From Pseudomonadota bacterium (GTDB lineage Bacteria > Pseudomonadota > Alphaproteobacteria > Rhizobiales > Hyphomicrobiaceae), in contig JAEZBZ010000311.1 of the NCBI GenBank assembly GCA_023412745.1, positions 1-6,669 on the forward strand: 6,669 nt of DNA, given 5' to 3'. The notes beneath the pieces are model-generated. The model was given only the letters and a program-made list of their open reading frames with translations. It was not told where the DNA came from and made no database searches. Each line of letters starts with the position of its first letter. Positions within the stretch are counted from its first letter, which is position 1. A program made the translations under genes and the position numbers. This document shows, piece by piece, positions 1 to 6,361 of the stretch.

Positions 1-1033
1 CGTCAGGCGTCATGTCCATGATGCCGGCCCACTGCCGGAGGATGCGGATCCGCGACAGCGCCGGGAGCATCGCAAGGCCTTCGGAGATCACGGCCTCCGC
101 CGTCGGCAGCGAGCCGCGCTGGGAGTAGGAATTGTAGCCGTCGAGATCGCCGCCGAACACCAAGCCGCCCTTGTCCGACTGGCTGATATAGAAGTGGCCA
201 GCGCCGAACGTGACGACGGTGTCGATCAGCGGCTTGATCGCCTCGCTGACGAACGCCTGAAGCAGATGGCTCTCGATCGGCAGCCGGATGCCGGCCATAG
301 CGGCGACCTGCGAGGTGTGGCCGGCGACTGCGATGCCGATCTTGCGGGCGCCGATGAAGCCGCGCGTGGTATCGACGCCGGTAACGCGTCCGCCCTCACG
401 GCGAATGCCGGTGACTTCACAATGCTGGATGATGTCGACGCCCCGCGAGGCGGCGGCGCGCGCGAAGCCCCAGGCGACAGCATCGTGGCGGGCGGTGCCG
501 CCGCGTGGCTGCAGCAATCCGCCGTAGACCGGGAAGCGCGCATTGTCCATGTCGAGGATCGGCACCATCTTGCGTACCTGCTCGCGGTCGAGCAGTTCGG
601 CGTCGATACCATTGAGGCGCATGGAGTTTCCGCGCCGGGCGGCGACGTCGCGCTGGCTGTCCGAATGGAACAGGTTGAGCACGCCGCGCTGGCTCATCAT
701 GACGTTGTAGTTGAGGTCGCGTTCCAGGCCTTCCCACAGCTTCAGCGACTTCTCGTAAAAGCGGTTGTTCTCAGGGAACAGGTAGTTGGAGCGGACGATC
801 GTGGTATTACGGCCGACGTTGCCGAGCCCGATCGGACCCTTCTCGATCACCGCGACGTTGGTGATGCCGTGCTCTTTGGCTAGGTAGTGGGCGCTGGCAA
901 GGCCATGACCGCCACCACCGATAATGATGACATCGTAGCTGGATTTCGGCGAAGGGTTGGGCCAGGCGCGCGACCATCGCTGATGGCCGCTCAAGCCTTC
1001 CTTGAACAAACGAAAACCCGAATACCGATCCAT
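1..1033 (-). CDS. soxB: Sarcosine oxidase subunit beta, 5' part (runs off left edge)
   Basis: SoxB is the beta subunit of the cytoplasmic heterotetrameric sarcosine oxidase (alpha-beta-gamma-delta). With FAD, covalent FMN and NAD+, the complex oxidises sarcosine to glycine, passing the methyl group to tetrahydrofolate. The first 344 codons are present, of about 410-420 usual for the family; the C-terminus is cut by the window edge. Visible features: the family-typical N-terminus MDRYSGFRLF; a Rossmann dinucleotide motif IIIGGGGHGLA (about residues 36-46); GNVGRNTTIVRSNYL (71-85); SQRGVLNLFHS (114-124); and GGTARHDAVAWG (178-189), where His183 is, by family alignment, the likely covalent FMN attachment site (inferred). 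The ATG at 1033 is chosen because it gives the expected spacing of about 30 residues to the FAD motif. Its ribosome site is weak (GGGAGTGGG some 14 bases upstream). pobA lies upstream in the same direction; the 130-bp gap shows no clear promoter or terminator. soxDAG are expected beyond the left edge. Confidence 0.93.
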   Translation of the reverse strand, partial: MDRYSGFRLFKEGLSGHQRWSRAWPNPSPKSSYDVIIIGGGGHGLASAHYLAKEHGITNVAVIEKGPIGLGNVGRNTTIVRSNYLFPENNRFYEKSLKLWEGLERDLNYNVMMSQRGVLNLFHSDSQRDVAARRGNSMRLNGIDAELLDREQVRKMVPILDMDNARFPVYGGLLQPRGGTARHDAVAWGFARAAASRGVDIIQHCEVTGIRREGGRVTGVDTTRGFIGARKIGIAVAGHTSQVAAMAGIRLPIESHLLQAFVSEAIKPLIDTVVTFGAGHFYISQSDKGGLVFGGDLDGYNSYSQRGSLPTAEAVISEGLAMLPALSRIRILRQWAGIMDMTPD

Positions 1034-1163
1034 GACCCCGCGCGTACCCACTCCCGCCCCGTGCTCTGGGACGAACTTACCCTGTGCCCTCTACGTTAAA
1101 GCACCGCAGTCCGGCCGCACAAGCCACGCGGCACGTCGGCGCAGCAGGCGCTTTTATCAGGGT

Positions 1164-2345
1164 TTACGATCCGGGTGTGTCCGCTAACCCTACATAATTC
1201 TCCGCCAGTGCGGTTTGTGCGGCGCGGGATTGGACCAGATAGTCAAATTCGGCGCGCTGCAGGCGGCGGGAGAAGCCGTCGGTATCGGGAAAGCGATGCA
1301 ACAAGGTGGTCATCCACCAGGAGAAGCGTTCGGCCTTCCACACCCGATCCAGGCACTCAGCCGAATAGGCAACCAGCAGATCCGTGCGCTGCTGTTTATA
1401 GAAGGCGGTCAGGGCGCGGGCGAGACGTCCGACATCAGCGGCCGCTAGGTTCAGGCCCTTGGCGCCGGTTGGCGGCACGATATGCGCGGCGTCGCCGGCC
1501 AGGAACAGGCGTTGGTAACGCATCGGCTCGGCAACGAAGCTACGCAGCGGCGCGATGCTCTTTTCTATCGATGGGCCGGCGGTGACATGCGGGGCAGCGT
1601 CGGGACCGAGCCGCTGCTTGACCTCCGTCCAGAAGCGGTCGTCGGGCCAGTTTTCCAGCCGGATGGTTAGCGAGCACTGGATATAATAGCGGCTGCGGGT
1701 CGGCGTGCGCATGCTGGCCAGCGCGAAGCCGTCGGCGTGGCTGGCATAGATCAGTTCGTCCGAGCACGGTTTGACGTCGGCCAGCACGCCGAGCCAGCCG
1801 AACGGGTAGGTACGCTCGAAGGTCTGCAGCACGGACGCCGGGATGAGTGTGCGGCTGACCCCATGGAAGCCGTCGCAGCCGGCCACGTAATCGCACTCGA
1901 GCGTCGCCTCGTGATCCTCGTGGCGGTAGACGATGCGGGGACGTGCGCTATCCAGACTGTCGACCGCGACGATTTCGGCATCATAGAGCGTTGCGCCGCC
2001 TTCGCCTGAGCGGGCGGCCATCAGGTCGCGGGTCATCTCGGTCTGGCCATAGACCATGACGGAGCTGTCGGTCAGGCTGGCTAGGTCGAGATGCAACCGG
2101 CGGTCATCGAAGTGGATCGCGAAGCCGTGATGGACAAGGCCCTCCCGGCGCATGCGGTCCGCGCAGTCGGCTTGTTCCAGCAGCGAGACGGTGCCGCGTT
2201 CCAGGACGCCGGCGCGGACGCGGCCGAGCACATGTTCAGCGCTGCGCCGTTCGAGCACGACGCTTTCGATACCATGGCGTGACAGCAGGCGCGCCAGCAG
2301 CAGCCCCGCCGGTCCTGCGCCGATAATTCCCACCTGCGTCCGCAT
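1164..2345 (-). CDS. pobA: 4-hydroxybenzoate 3-monooxygenase (p-hydroxybenzoate hydroxylase)
   Basis: PobA is a cytoplasmic FAD-dependent single-component aromatic hydroxylase. It converts 4-hydroxybenzoate, O2 and NAD(P)H to protocatechuate for the beta-ketoadipate pathway. The protein (393 residues) is almost colinear with the 394-residue Pseudomonas fluorescens enzyme. Visible elements: FAD motif GAGPAG (9-14); GRVRAG with Arg44; the CDGFHG motif (from about 157); the substrate-binding set Tyr200, Ser211, Arg213 and Tyr221, plus Arg219 (canonical 201, 212, 214, 222, 220); GDAAHIVPPTGAKG with Asp285 and Pro292; and Tyr384 (canonical 385). All catalytic residues are kept, so it should be active. 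The coenzyme helix reads RRSAEH (33-38), with His where the NADPH-preferring reference has Tyr38. The frame also opens with GTG at 2348, but the ATG at 2345 is preferred: GAGG sits 7 bases upstream of it, and MRTQV matches the reference MKTQV. No pobR-like regulator is adjacent. Confidence 0.97.
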   Translation of the reverse strand: MRTQVGIIGAGPAGLLLARLLSRHGIESVVLERRSAEHVLGRVRAGVLERGTVSLLEQADCADRMRREGLVHHGFAIHFDDRRLHLDLASLTDSSVMVYGQTEMTRDLMAARSGEGGATLYDAEIVAVDSLDSARPRIVYRHEDHEATLECDYVAGCDGFHGVSRTLIPASVLQTFERTYPFGWLGVLADVKPCSDELIYASHADGFALASMRTPTRSRYYIQCSLTIRLENWPDDRFWTEVKQRLGPDAAPHVTAGPSIEKSIAPLRSFVAEPMRYQRLFLAGDAAHIVPPTGAKGLNLAAADVGRLARALTAFYKQQRTDLLVAYSAECLDRVWKAERFSWWMTTLLHRFPDTDGFSRRLQRAEFDYLVQSRAAQTALAENYVGLADTPGS

Positions 2346-2420
2346 CACCGAGCCTCGTGGCGGTGCCTGTTGGTGCGCCAGAGTGGCGGGAAATCAGCCG
2401 TCTTGGAAGTGCTGCTAAGG

Positions 2421-2441
2421 TTTATATCGCCCACGATTTTA
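2421..2441 (-). promoter_or_regulatory. Candidate -10 elements of pobA
   Basis: Read on the minus strand, two AT-rich hexamers stand out from the GC-rich surroundings: TAAAAT (2436-2441, five of six matches to TATAAT) and TATAAA (2421-2426). They lie about 76-96 bases upstream of the pobA ATG. Neither has a convincing -35 box at 16-18 bases; the best is TTCGGA, 18 bases from TATAAA. This fits an activator-dependent promoter, as pobA promoters often are, but the call is tentative. Confidence 0.25.
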
Positions 2442-2506
2442 CCATCCGAAGGCATTCGCGTGTGGTTTCAGGGCAATAGGCAAACGATTTCCTTGGCAAA
2501 GCCATA

Positions 2507-2526
2507 ATTAACGGGACATTAACAGG
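2507..2526. repeat. Tandem ATTAACnGG direct repeat with 11-bp period
   Basis: ATTAAC occurs at 2507-2512 and again at 2518-2523, each followed by G/A then GG. The period of 11 bp is about one helical turn, so both copies face the same side of the DNA. This arrangement is typical of tandem binding by a dimeric regulator. The target gene is unclear: it lies about 160 bp upstream of pobA and 300 bp upstream of the dynamin-like gene. Confidence 0.35.
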
Positions 2527-2627
2527 CGGGGGGCTAAGCGATCCCAGCGAGAGACGGTCGGCAACGGCCGCTTCATCATTGCCAGTAGTCTCGTCCGGGA
2601 GTGGTGTTGCGTATGAGTCCGGATTTC

Positions 2628-2640
2628 CTGCCATTGGCAG
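2628..2640. repeat. 13-bp inverted repeat CTGCCA-T-TGGCAG
   Basis: Two perfect 6-base arms, CTGCCA and TGGCAG, flank a single T. The compact symmetry fits a protein-binding site better than an RNA hairpin, because a one-base loop cannot fold. It lies about 190 bp upstream of the dynamin-like start. Chance occurrence is possible in GC-rich DNA. Confidence 0.3.
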
Positions 2641-2812
2641 CAGCAGTGTCGCGTTCCACAGGGCGCGCGAACGACACGGCTGGCGGATACAGCAACGCTA
2701 CGAATTCCGACATCTCGAACAGTTTGTGCTGTGAACGCCGGTGGGTGGGGAGACCTGCACCGGAGCGACCGTTCGCGGCCTCGCTGCTGTCAGACGCAGT
2801 GCGACGGTATCC

Positions 2813-2820
2813 AAGAGGGG
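2813..2820 (+). promoter_or_regulatory. Ribosome binding site setting the dynamin-like gene start
   Basis: AAGAGGGG ends nine bases before the ATG at 2830. The reading frame is open further upstream, to a GTG at 2731, but that codon has no purine-rich site before it. The extra 33 residues it would add (Arg- and Cys-rich) look like translated non-coding DNA. This site decides the start in favour of 2830. Confidence 0.7.
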
Positions 2821-2829
2821 CAGAATCTC

Positions 2830-5121
2830 ATGACGAACATCCACGTCTTGCCGCAGTCGCTTCCCGTCGAGATCGAACAGCCGCTGGAAGCTGAAAAGGT
2901 GCTGGCGCCGACCAGCGAAGTCGGTACCGAACCGCTCCGCTTCCCCGTAGCCGCGCCTGAGCCGGAGCCCGTCGGCGCCGCGCTGGAAGAAATCCGCGCC
3001 GACCTGATGCGCCACGGTGACCGGCTGGCCGGATTGCTCGCCGATCCCGGCGCGACGTTCGTGCGGGATGCGCTGCGGGTGCTGGAAAACCAGGTTTGCC
3101 GTATTGCGGTGATCGGGCAGGTGAAGGGCGGCCAGAGCGCGTTCGTCGGGGCTTTCGTCGAGCAGCCTGATGTCCTGCCGCAGCACATCAGTCCGTGGAG
3201 TACGGCGGTTACCCGCCTGCACTTCGGTGTCGCATCGGCGCCGGAGGGCATCGCCGCGGAGGTGCAGCTCTTTGAGGGTGTCGAATGGCAGCGGCTGGCG
3301 GCTGGCTCCGGCCGCGTCCGTGAATTGACTACGCAACTCGTGCCCGGATTTGAGCCGGATCTGCTGGGGCGGCACCTGGACGCCATGCAGCAGCGCGCCG
3401 AACAGCGCTTCGGAGGTACGTTCCAGGAGCTTCTGGGCGCCAAGCATGCGCACGCGACCGTTTCCCTCGACGTGCTCGCCCGCTATCTGGGCCCCGGTTC
3501 CAGTGGCGCGACTGTGGGAGAGGGTCCCGGCCAGTTCGCCGATATCACCCGCACGGTCGATCTCTACTGCAAGGGCGGCCCGTTCCGCTTCCCGGTCAGT
3601 GTGATCGTGATGCCGGGCATCAACGATCCGTTCCTGGTGCGCGATGAAATCACCCGGCACCACATCGAAGCCGCGGATATCTATGTTATGGTCCTCAGCG
3701 CGCGTCAGCCGCTCAGCTCCACCGATCTTGCCGTTCTGCGCATCCTGCGCGGACTGCACAAGGAGCGGCTGGTTGTGTTCATCGACCACATCGATGAGCT
3801 GCGCGATACGGTGGGCGAGACCCGCGATATCATTGCGCGCGTACGCCAGACGCTGGCGCGCGAATTCCCGGCGACTGAGATTCCGGTCGTGGTCGGTAGT
3901 GCGCGCTGGGCCAACCAGGCGCTCGCCGCGGACACGCTCGATGTGCGCCAAGTGCTGACGCCAGGCCTGCTGGCCTACGCCAAGCAGAAGGGTGCAATGC
4001 GCCCCGTTGAGGTTAAGGGCCAGCCCCATGGCGCCGCCTCGGAGGATTTATCAGGTAGCCAGCTCGCGCGCGCGCTGTCGGTTTGCTCGGGCTATCCAGA
4101 GCTGCATCGCACCCTGACCGGGGTACTCCAGCAGAGCCACAGCGCGCATCTGGTTCGCCAGATTGCCGCTTATTTCGCGGAGTTGGCCCAGATCAACGAG
4201 GGCACGGTGCGCGAGGACATGGCCAAGCACGCAGCGTCCACGGAAAGCGACACGCAGGTGAATGCGGAGTCGGAGCGCGAACTGCAGCATGTGCAAGGCG
4301 AACTGGCGCGTATCCAGGCGGTTGCATCGGAGCTGGAGCGCAAGCTGGCCGGATTGCAGAACCTGATGGGCGAGGTCGTTGCGGCGCAACGCAGCCACCT
4401 GTATCGCGAATTGGCCAGCATTCTGGATGGCTTTGCGCGGCGCGAGGGCGACAGCCTGGTGCTGGCGTTTGCCGATGGCCGGGCGCGGCGCAACTGGCGC
4501 TGCGATTGCACGCAACTGCGGACGCTGGTTGCCGCCGAAGTAGCGCGCGCCGACGAAATAGCCGAGGCGCGGCTTGCTGCCAGCGAGTTCAATGTGTTCC
4601 CGGCGCTGCGCGAATCCATGTTGCGGCTGTATCCGGATGCCGCGCTGCCCGAAGTTCCGGCGCTGTGTTCCGATATCGTGCAAGCCGCGACTCCGGTTGC
4701 GACGCCGATCGGCGACACCATCACGATCGACCTCGGCGCCTCCGGCCCGCTGGTCGGTTGGGCGCGCAGTAAATTGCCGGTGGAGCATGCCGGTGAGCTG
4801 GAGCGGCTGCTGGTTCAGGAGCTGATGCCCGCGATCGACGAAGTGACGAGGCTGGCAACCAGCGAGCTGCAGCGGCGCGTTTCGGTGATGTCGGAGCGTT
4901 CGACGGCGATTTCCGTCGCCGTGATCGAGGCTTTGCGCAAGCGGAGTGAAGGTTTCATCAACCGCGCCAAGGAATTGCTCGACGCGCGGGAAAGCCGGCC
5001 GGCGGAAGAAATGGCGCAGGCTGAGCGGCTGAACGCGATGCGCGAGAGGCTTGCTGTTGCCGAAGCGCTGAGCCGCAGGCTTTCAGACCTCAACGCGCGC
5101 TGCGAGGAGACGGTCGGCTGA
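2830..5121 (+). CDS. Dynamin-family protein with degenerate GTPase motifs
   Basis: A 763-residue protein resembling bacterial dynamin-like large GTPases, which remodel membranes. Residues 1-60 are acidic and Pro-rich, probably disordered. The G-domain fold spans about 88-360, but its signatures are altered. The P-loop is GQVKGGQS (96-103), with Gln102 in place of the invariant Lys. The G2 region PWSTAVTRLHFG (122-133) keeps Thr125. G3 reads VMPGIND, with Val260 replacing Asp of DxPG. G4 is DHID (319-322) instead of NKxD. Between them, DPFLVRDEITR and LSARQPLSSTDLAVLRILRGLHKERLVVFI look intact. A charged helical region follows, with a likely coiled coil at about 476-523, an RNWRCDC patch (554-560), and further helices to the C-terminus. 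I see no transmembrane segment or signal peptide. It forms a single-gene unit with a terminator 42 bases downstream. It is probably a pseudo-GTPase or nucleotide-independent scaffold; its role is unknown. Family assignment rests on motif layout alone. Confidence 0.75.
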   Translation: MTNIHVLPQSLPVEIEQPLEAEKVLAPTSEVGTEPLRFPVAAPEPEPVGAALEEIRADLMRHGDRLAGLLADPGATFVRDALRVLENQVCRIAVIGQVKGGQSAFVGAFVEQPDVLPQHISPWSTAVTRLHFGVASAPEGIAAEVQLFEGVEWQRLAAGSGRVRELTTQLVPGFEPDLLGRHLDAMQQRAEQRFGGTFQELLGAKHAHATVSLDVLARYLGPGSSGATVGEGPGQFADITRTVDLYCKGGPFRFPVSVIVMPGINDPFLVRDEITRHHIEAADIYVMVLSARQPLSSTDLAVLRILRGLHKERLVVFIDHIDELRDTVGETRDIIARVRQTLAREFPATEIPVVVGSARWANQALAADTLDVRQVLTPGLLAYAKQKGAMRPVEVKGQPHGAASEDLSGSQLARALSVCSGYPELHRTLTGVLQQSHSAHLVRQIAAYFAELAQINEGTVREDMAKHAASTESDTQVNAESERELQHVQGELARIQAVASELERKLAGLQNLMGEVVAAQRSHLYRELASILDGFARREGDSLVLAFADGRARRNWRCDCTQLRTLVAAEVARADEIAEARLAASEFNVFPALRESMLRLYPDAALPEVPALCSDIVQAATPVATPIGDTITIDLGASGPLVGWARSKLPVEHAGELERLLVQELMPAIDEVTRLATSELQRRVSVMSERSTAISVAVIEALRKRSEGFINRAKELLDARESRPAEEMAQAERLNAMRERLAVAEALSRRLSDLNARCEETVG

Positions 5122-5163
5122 GCGTTCATCGCCGCTGATCAAGCCAATTGCCACGACCTGAAG

Positions 5164-5197
5164 CGCCCGCGGAGAAATCCGCGGGCGATTTGCTTTG
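5164..5197 (+). terminator. Rho-independent terminator after the dynamin-like gene
   Basis: A 10-bp perfect stem (CGCCCGCGGA at 5164-5173 pairing with 5178-5187) is closed by a GAAA tetraloop and followed by ATTTGCTTTG, an imperfect U-tract. It starts 42 bases after the stop codon and separates the dynamin-like gene from the sit promoter. Confidence 0.78.
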
Positions 5198-5271
5198 TGC
5201 AGCTGGCTGGCGATAGCCGGGTTTGCCGCGCGTGACAGCGCATTTCACGAAAACCGCCGCGTTCGGTCAAC

Positions 5272-5289
5272 TGGCCCATGCGGGGGCCA
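5272..5289. repeat. Inverted repeat abutting the sitA -35 box
   Basis: TGGCCC (5272-5277) and GGGCCA (5284-5289) form a perfect 6-bp GC-rich inverted repeat around a 6-base centre. It ends at the base before the TTGACA box. It could be an additional regulator site or a weak hairpin; it has no U-tract, so it is not a terminator. Confidence 0.35.
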
Positions 5290-5318
5290 TTGACAACTGA
5301 ATTGCCCGGCCTCATGTT
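5290..5318 (+). promoter_or_regulatory. Predicted sigma-70 promoter of the sit operon
   Basis: A perfect -35 box TTGACA (5290-5295) is followed after 17 bases by CATGTT (5313-5318), a weak -10 matching TATAAT at three of six positions. Transcription would start near 5325, giving a leader of about 40 bases before the sitA GTG. A strong -35 with a poor -10 and an overlapping palindrome suits a repressible promoter. Confidence 0.5.
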
Positions 5319-5319
5319 T

Positions 5320-5346
5320 GTTGCAGTTGAGAATTAGTTGCAACTA
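5320..5346. promoter_or_regulatory. Candidate metal-regulator operator upstream of sitA
   Basis: The arms GTTGCA (5320-5325) and TGCAAC (5339-5344) form an inverted repeat, GTTGCA-N13-TGCAAC, with a more AT-rich centre. Overlapping it is a perfect 12-bp palindrome, TAGTTGCAACTA (5335-5346). GTTGCA is also directly repeated with a 17-bp period. The site covers the predicted transcription start and lies between the -10 box and the ribosome site, a position where a bound repressor would block transcription. sit operons in alphaproteobacteria are commonly repressed by the Fur-family protein Mur or by MntR under manganese. Which regulator binds here cannot be told from this sequence. Confidence 0.45.
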
Positions 5347-5362
5347 GATGAGGGGCTAGCTG

Positions 5363-6355
5363 GTGGTGGGATCCGGACGGCGTCGTTTTGGTAGCGCGAA
5401 TGTTTCGCATGGCGGGGATCTATCGGTTGGGCAGCGGTTGTTACTGTGGACCGTCACTGTCTTTGGCGTCGGCCTCCTGATGCTGGCTCAGGCGTTCGCC
5501 CAGCCCCCCGCGGCGCCCACGGACCATCGAGGGGGAAAGCCGCTACGCGTGGTGACGACATTTACTGTCATCCAGGACATTGCCCAGAACGTCGCCGGTA
5601 CGGCCGCGATCGTCGAAAGCATCACCAAGCCCGGTGCTGAGATCCACGATTACCAGCCAACGCCGCTTGATATCGTGAAGGCGCAGTCGGCCGATCTCGT
5701 GCTGTGGAATGGCATGAACCTGGAGCGCTGGTTCGAGCGCTTCTTCGAAAACGTGAAGGACGTCCCGAGTGCGATCGTGACGGACGGCGTGGAGCCGATA
5801 GGCATCAAGGAAGGGCCCTATACCGGCAAGCCCAATCCGCACGCCTGGATGTCTCCGGCCAATGCGCTGATCTATGTGGAAAACATCCGCAAGGCGTTGA
5901 GCGAACTCGATCCGGCCAATGCCGAAACCTATCGCCGCAATGCCGAGGCCTACGCGGCCGAAATCAAGGCCGTTGACGAACCCCTGCGGCAGAAGTTTTC
6001 CGCGCTGCCCGACCAGCGTCGCTGGCTTGTCACCAGCGAGGGTGCGTTCAGCTATCTCGCGCGCGATTATGGTCTGCGCGAGCTGTATCTCTGGCCGATC
6101 AACGCGGAGCAGCAGGGAACACCGCAGCAGGTGCGCCGCGTCATCGATCAGGTGCGCAAGAACAAGATCCCGGTCGTATTCAGCGAAAGCACGATTTCTG
6201 ACAAGCCGGCGCGTCAGGTCGCCAGTGAGACCGGCGCGCGTTACGGCGGCGTGCTGTACGTCGACTCGCTGAGCGACGACCGCGGGCCAGTACCGACCTA
6301 CCTGAAGTTGCTGGAAGTCACGGTAGCGACAATCGCCAACGGTTTCGGGGCCTGA
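5363..6355 (+). CDS. sitA: Manganese/iron ABC transporter periplasmic substrate-binding protein
   Basis: SitA is the periplasmic (cluster A-I, TroA/PsaA-like) solute-binding protein that delivers Mn(II) or Fe(II) to the SitBCD membrane transporter. The 330-residue precursor has a signal peptide with hydrophobic core LLLWTVTVFGVGLLML (26-41) and likely cleavage after AFA (46), leaving a mature protein of about 284 residues. The four expected metal ligands are His95 (GAEIHDYQPTP), His160 (NPHAWMSP), Glu226 (TSEGAFSYLA) and Asp301 (YVDSLS). The His-His-Glu-Asp set, with no His-rich loop, favours Mn/Fe over the zinc protein ZnuA. The start is GTG at 5363 (a second GTG follows directly), supported by AGGGG ending 7 bases upstream. 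It gives an unusually long polar n-region of about 25 residues, and no ATG precedes the signal core. sitB begins six bases after the stop, so the two are cotranscribed. Confidence 0.9.
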   Translation: MVGSGRRRFGSANVSHGGDLSVGQRLLLWTVTVFGVGLLMLAQAFAQPPAAPTDHRGGKPLRVVTTFTVIQDIAQNVAGTAAIVESITKPGAEIHDYQPTPLDIVKAQSADLVLWNGMNLERWFERFFENVKDVPSAIVTDGVEPIGIKEGPYTGKPNPHAWMSPANALIYVENIRKALSELDPANAETYRRNAEAYAAEIKAVDEPLRQKFSALPDQRRWLVTSEGAFSYLARDYGLRELYLWPINAEQQGTPQQVRRVIDQVRKNKIPVVFSESTISDKPARQVASETGARYGGVLYVDSLSDDRGPVPTYLKLLEVTVATIANGFGA

Positions 6356-6361
6356 TTACCC

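Larger units (their letters stand above)
2349..2829. other. Gene-poor region between divergent pobA and dynamin-like gene
   Basis: About 480 bp with no gene I can support. Short frames here (70 codons on the minus strand at 2422-2634; the frame opening at 2601 on the plus strand) lack ribosome sites and recognisable protein character. The region holds the pobA upstream sequence, an ATTAAC direct repeat at 2507-2523, a 13-bp inverted repeat at 2628-2640 and, at its right end, the ribosome site of the dynamin-like gene. Positions 2461-2520 are more AT-rich than the flanks, as expected for a control region. No convincing sigma-70 promoter for the rightward gene was found. Confidence 0.6.

Noticed and set aside
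194..883. 229-codon plus-strand frame opposite soxB
   Set aside because: The minus strand encodes an unmistakable SoxB over the same bases; this frame is its antisense shadow.
1138..1156. Possible terminator between pobA and soxB (GCGC-AGCAG-GCGC followed by TTTT on the plus strand)
   Set aside because: The stem is only four base pairs and the T-run is on the wrong strand for pobA, which reads leftward.
2422..2634. 70-codon minus-strand frame upstream of pobA
   Set aside because: No ribosome site before its ATG, no recognisable domain, and it overlaps the likely pobA promoter region.
2731..2829. N-terminal extension of the dynamin-like protein from GTG 2731
   Set aside because: No ribosome site at 2731, whereas AAGAGGGG is well placed for ATG 2830; the added residues have non-coding character.
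2698..4029. 443-codon open frame on the minus strand, antisense to the dynamin-like gene
   Set aside because: It is a mirror of the GC-rich codon pattern of the plus-strand gene. Its product is Arg/His/Gln-rich with no recognisable fold, and the plus-strand frame carries coherent dynamin-type motifs.
4051..4788. 245-codon minus-strand and 229-codon plus-strand frames over the C-terminal half of the dynamin-like gene
   Set aside because: Low-complexity Arg/Gly/Ala-rich shadow products, with no ribosome site of their own and no continuity with any family.
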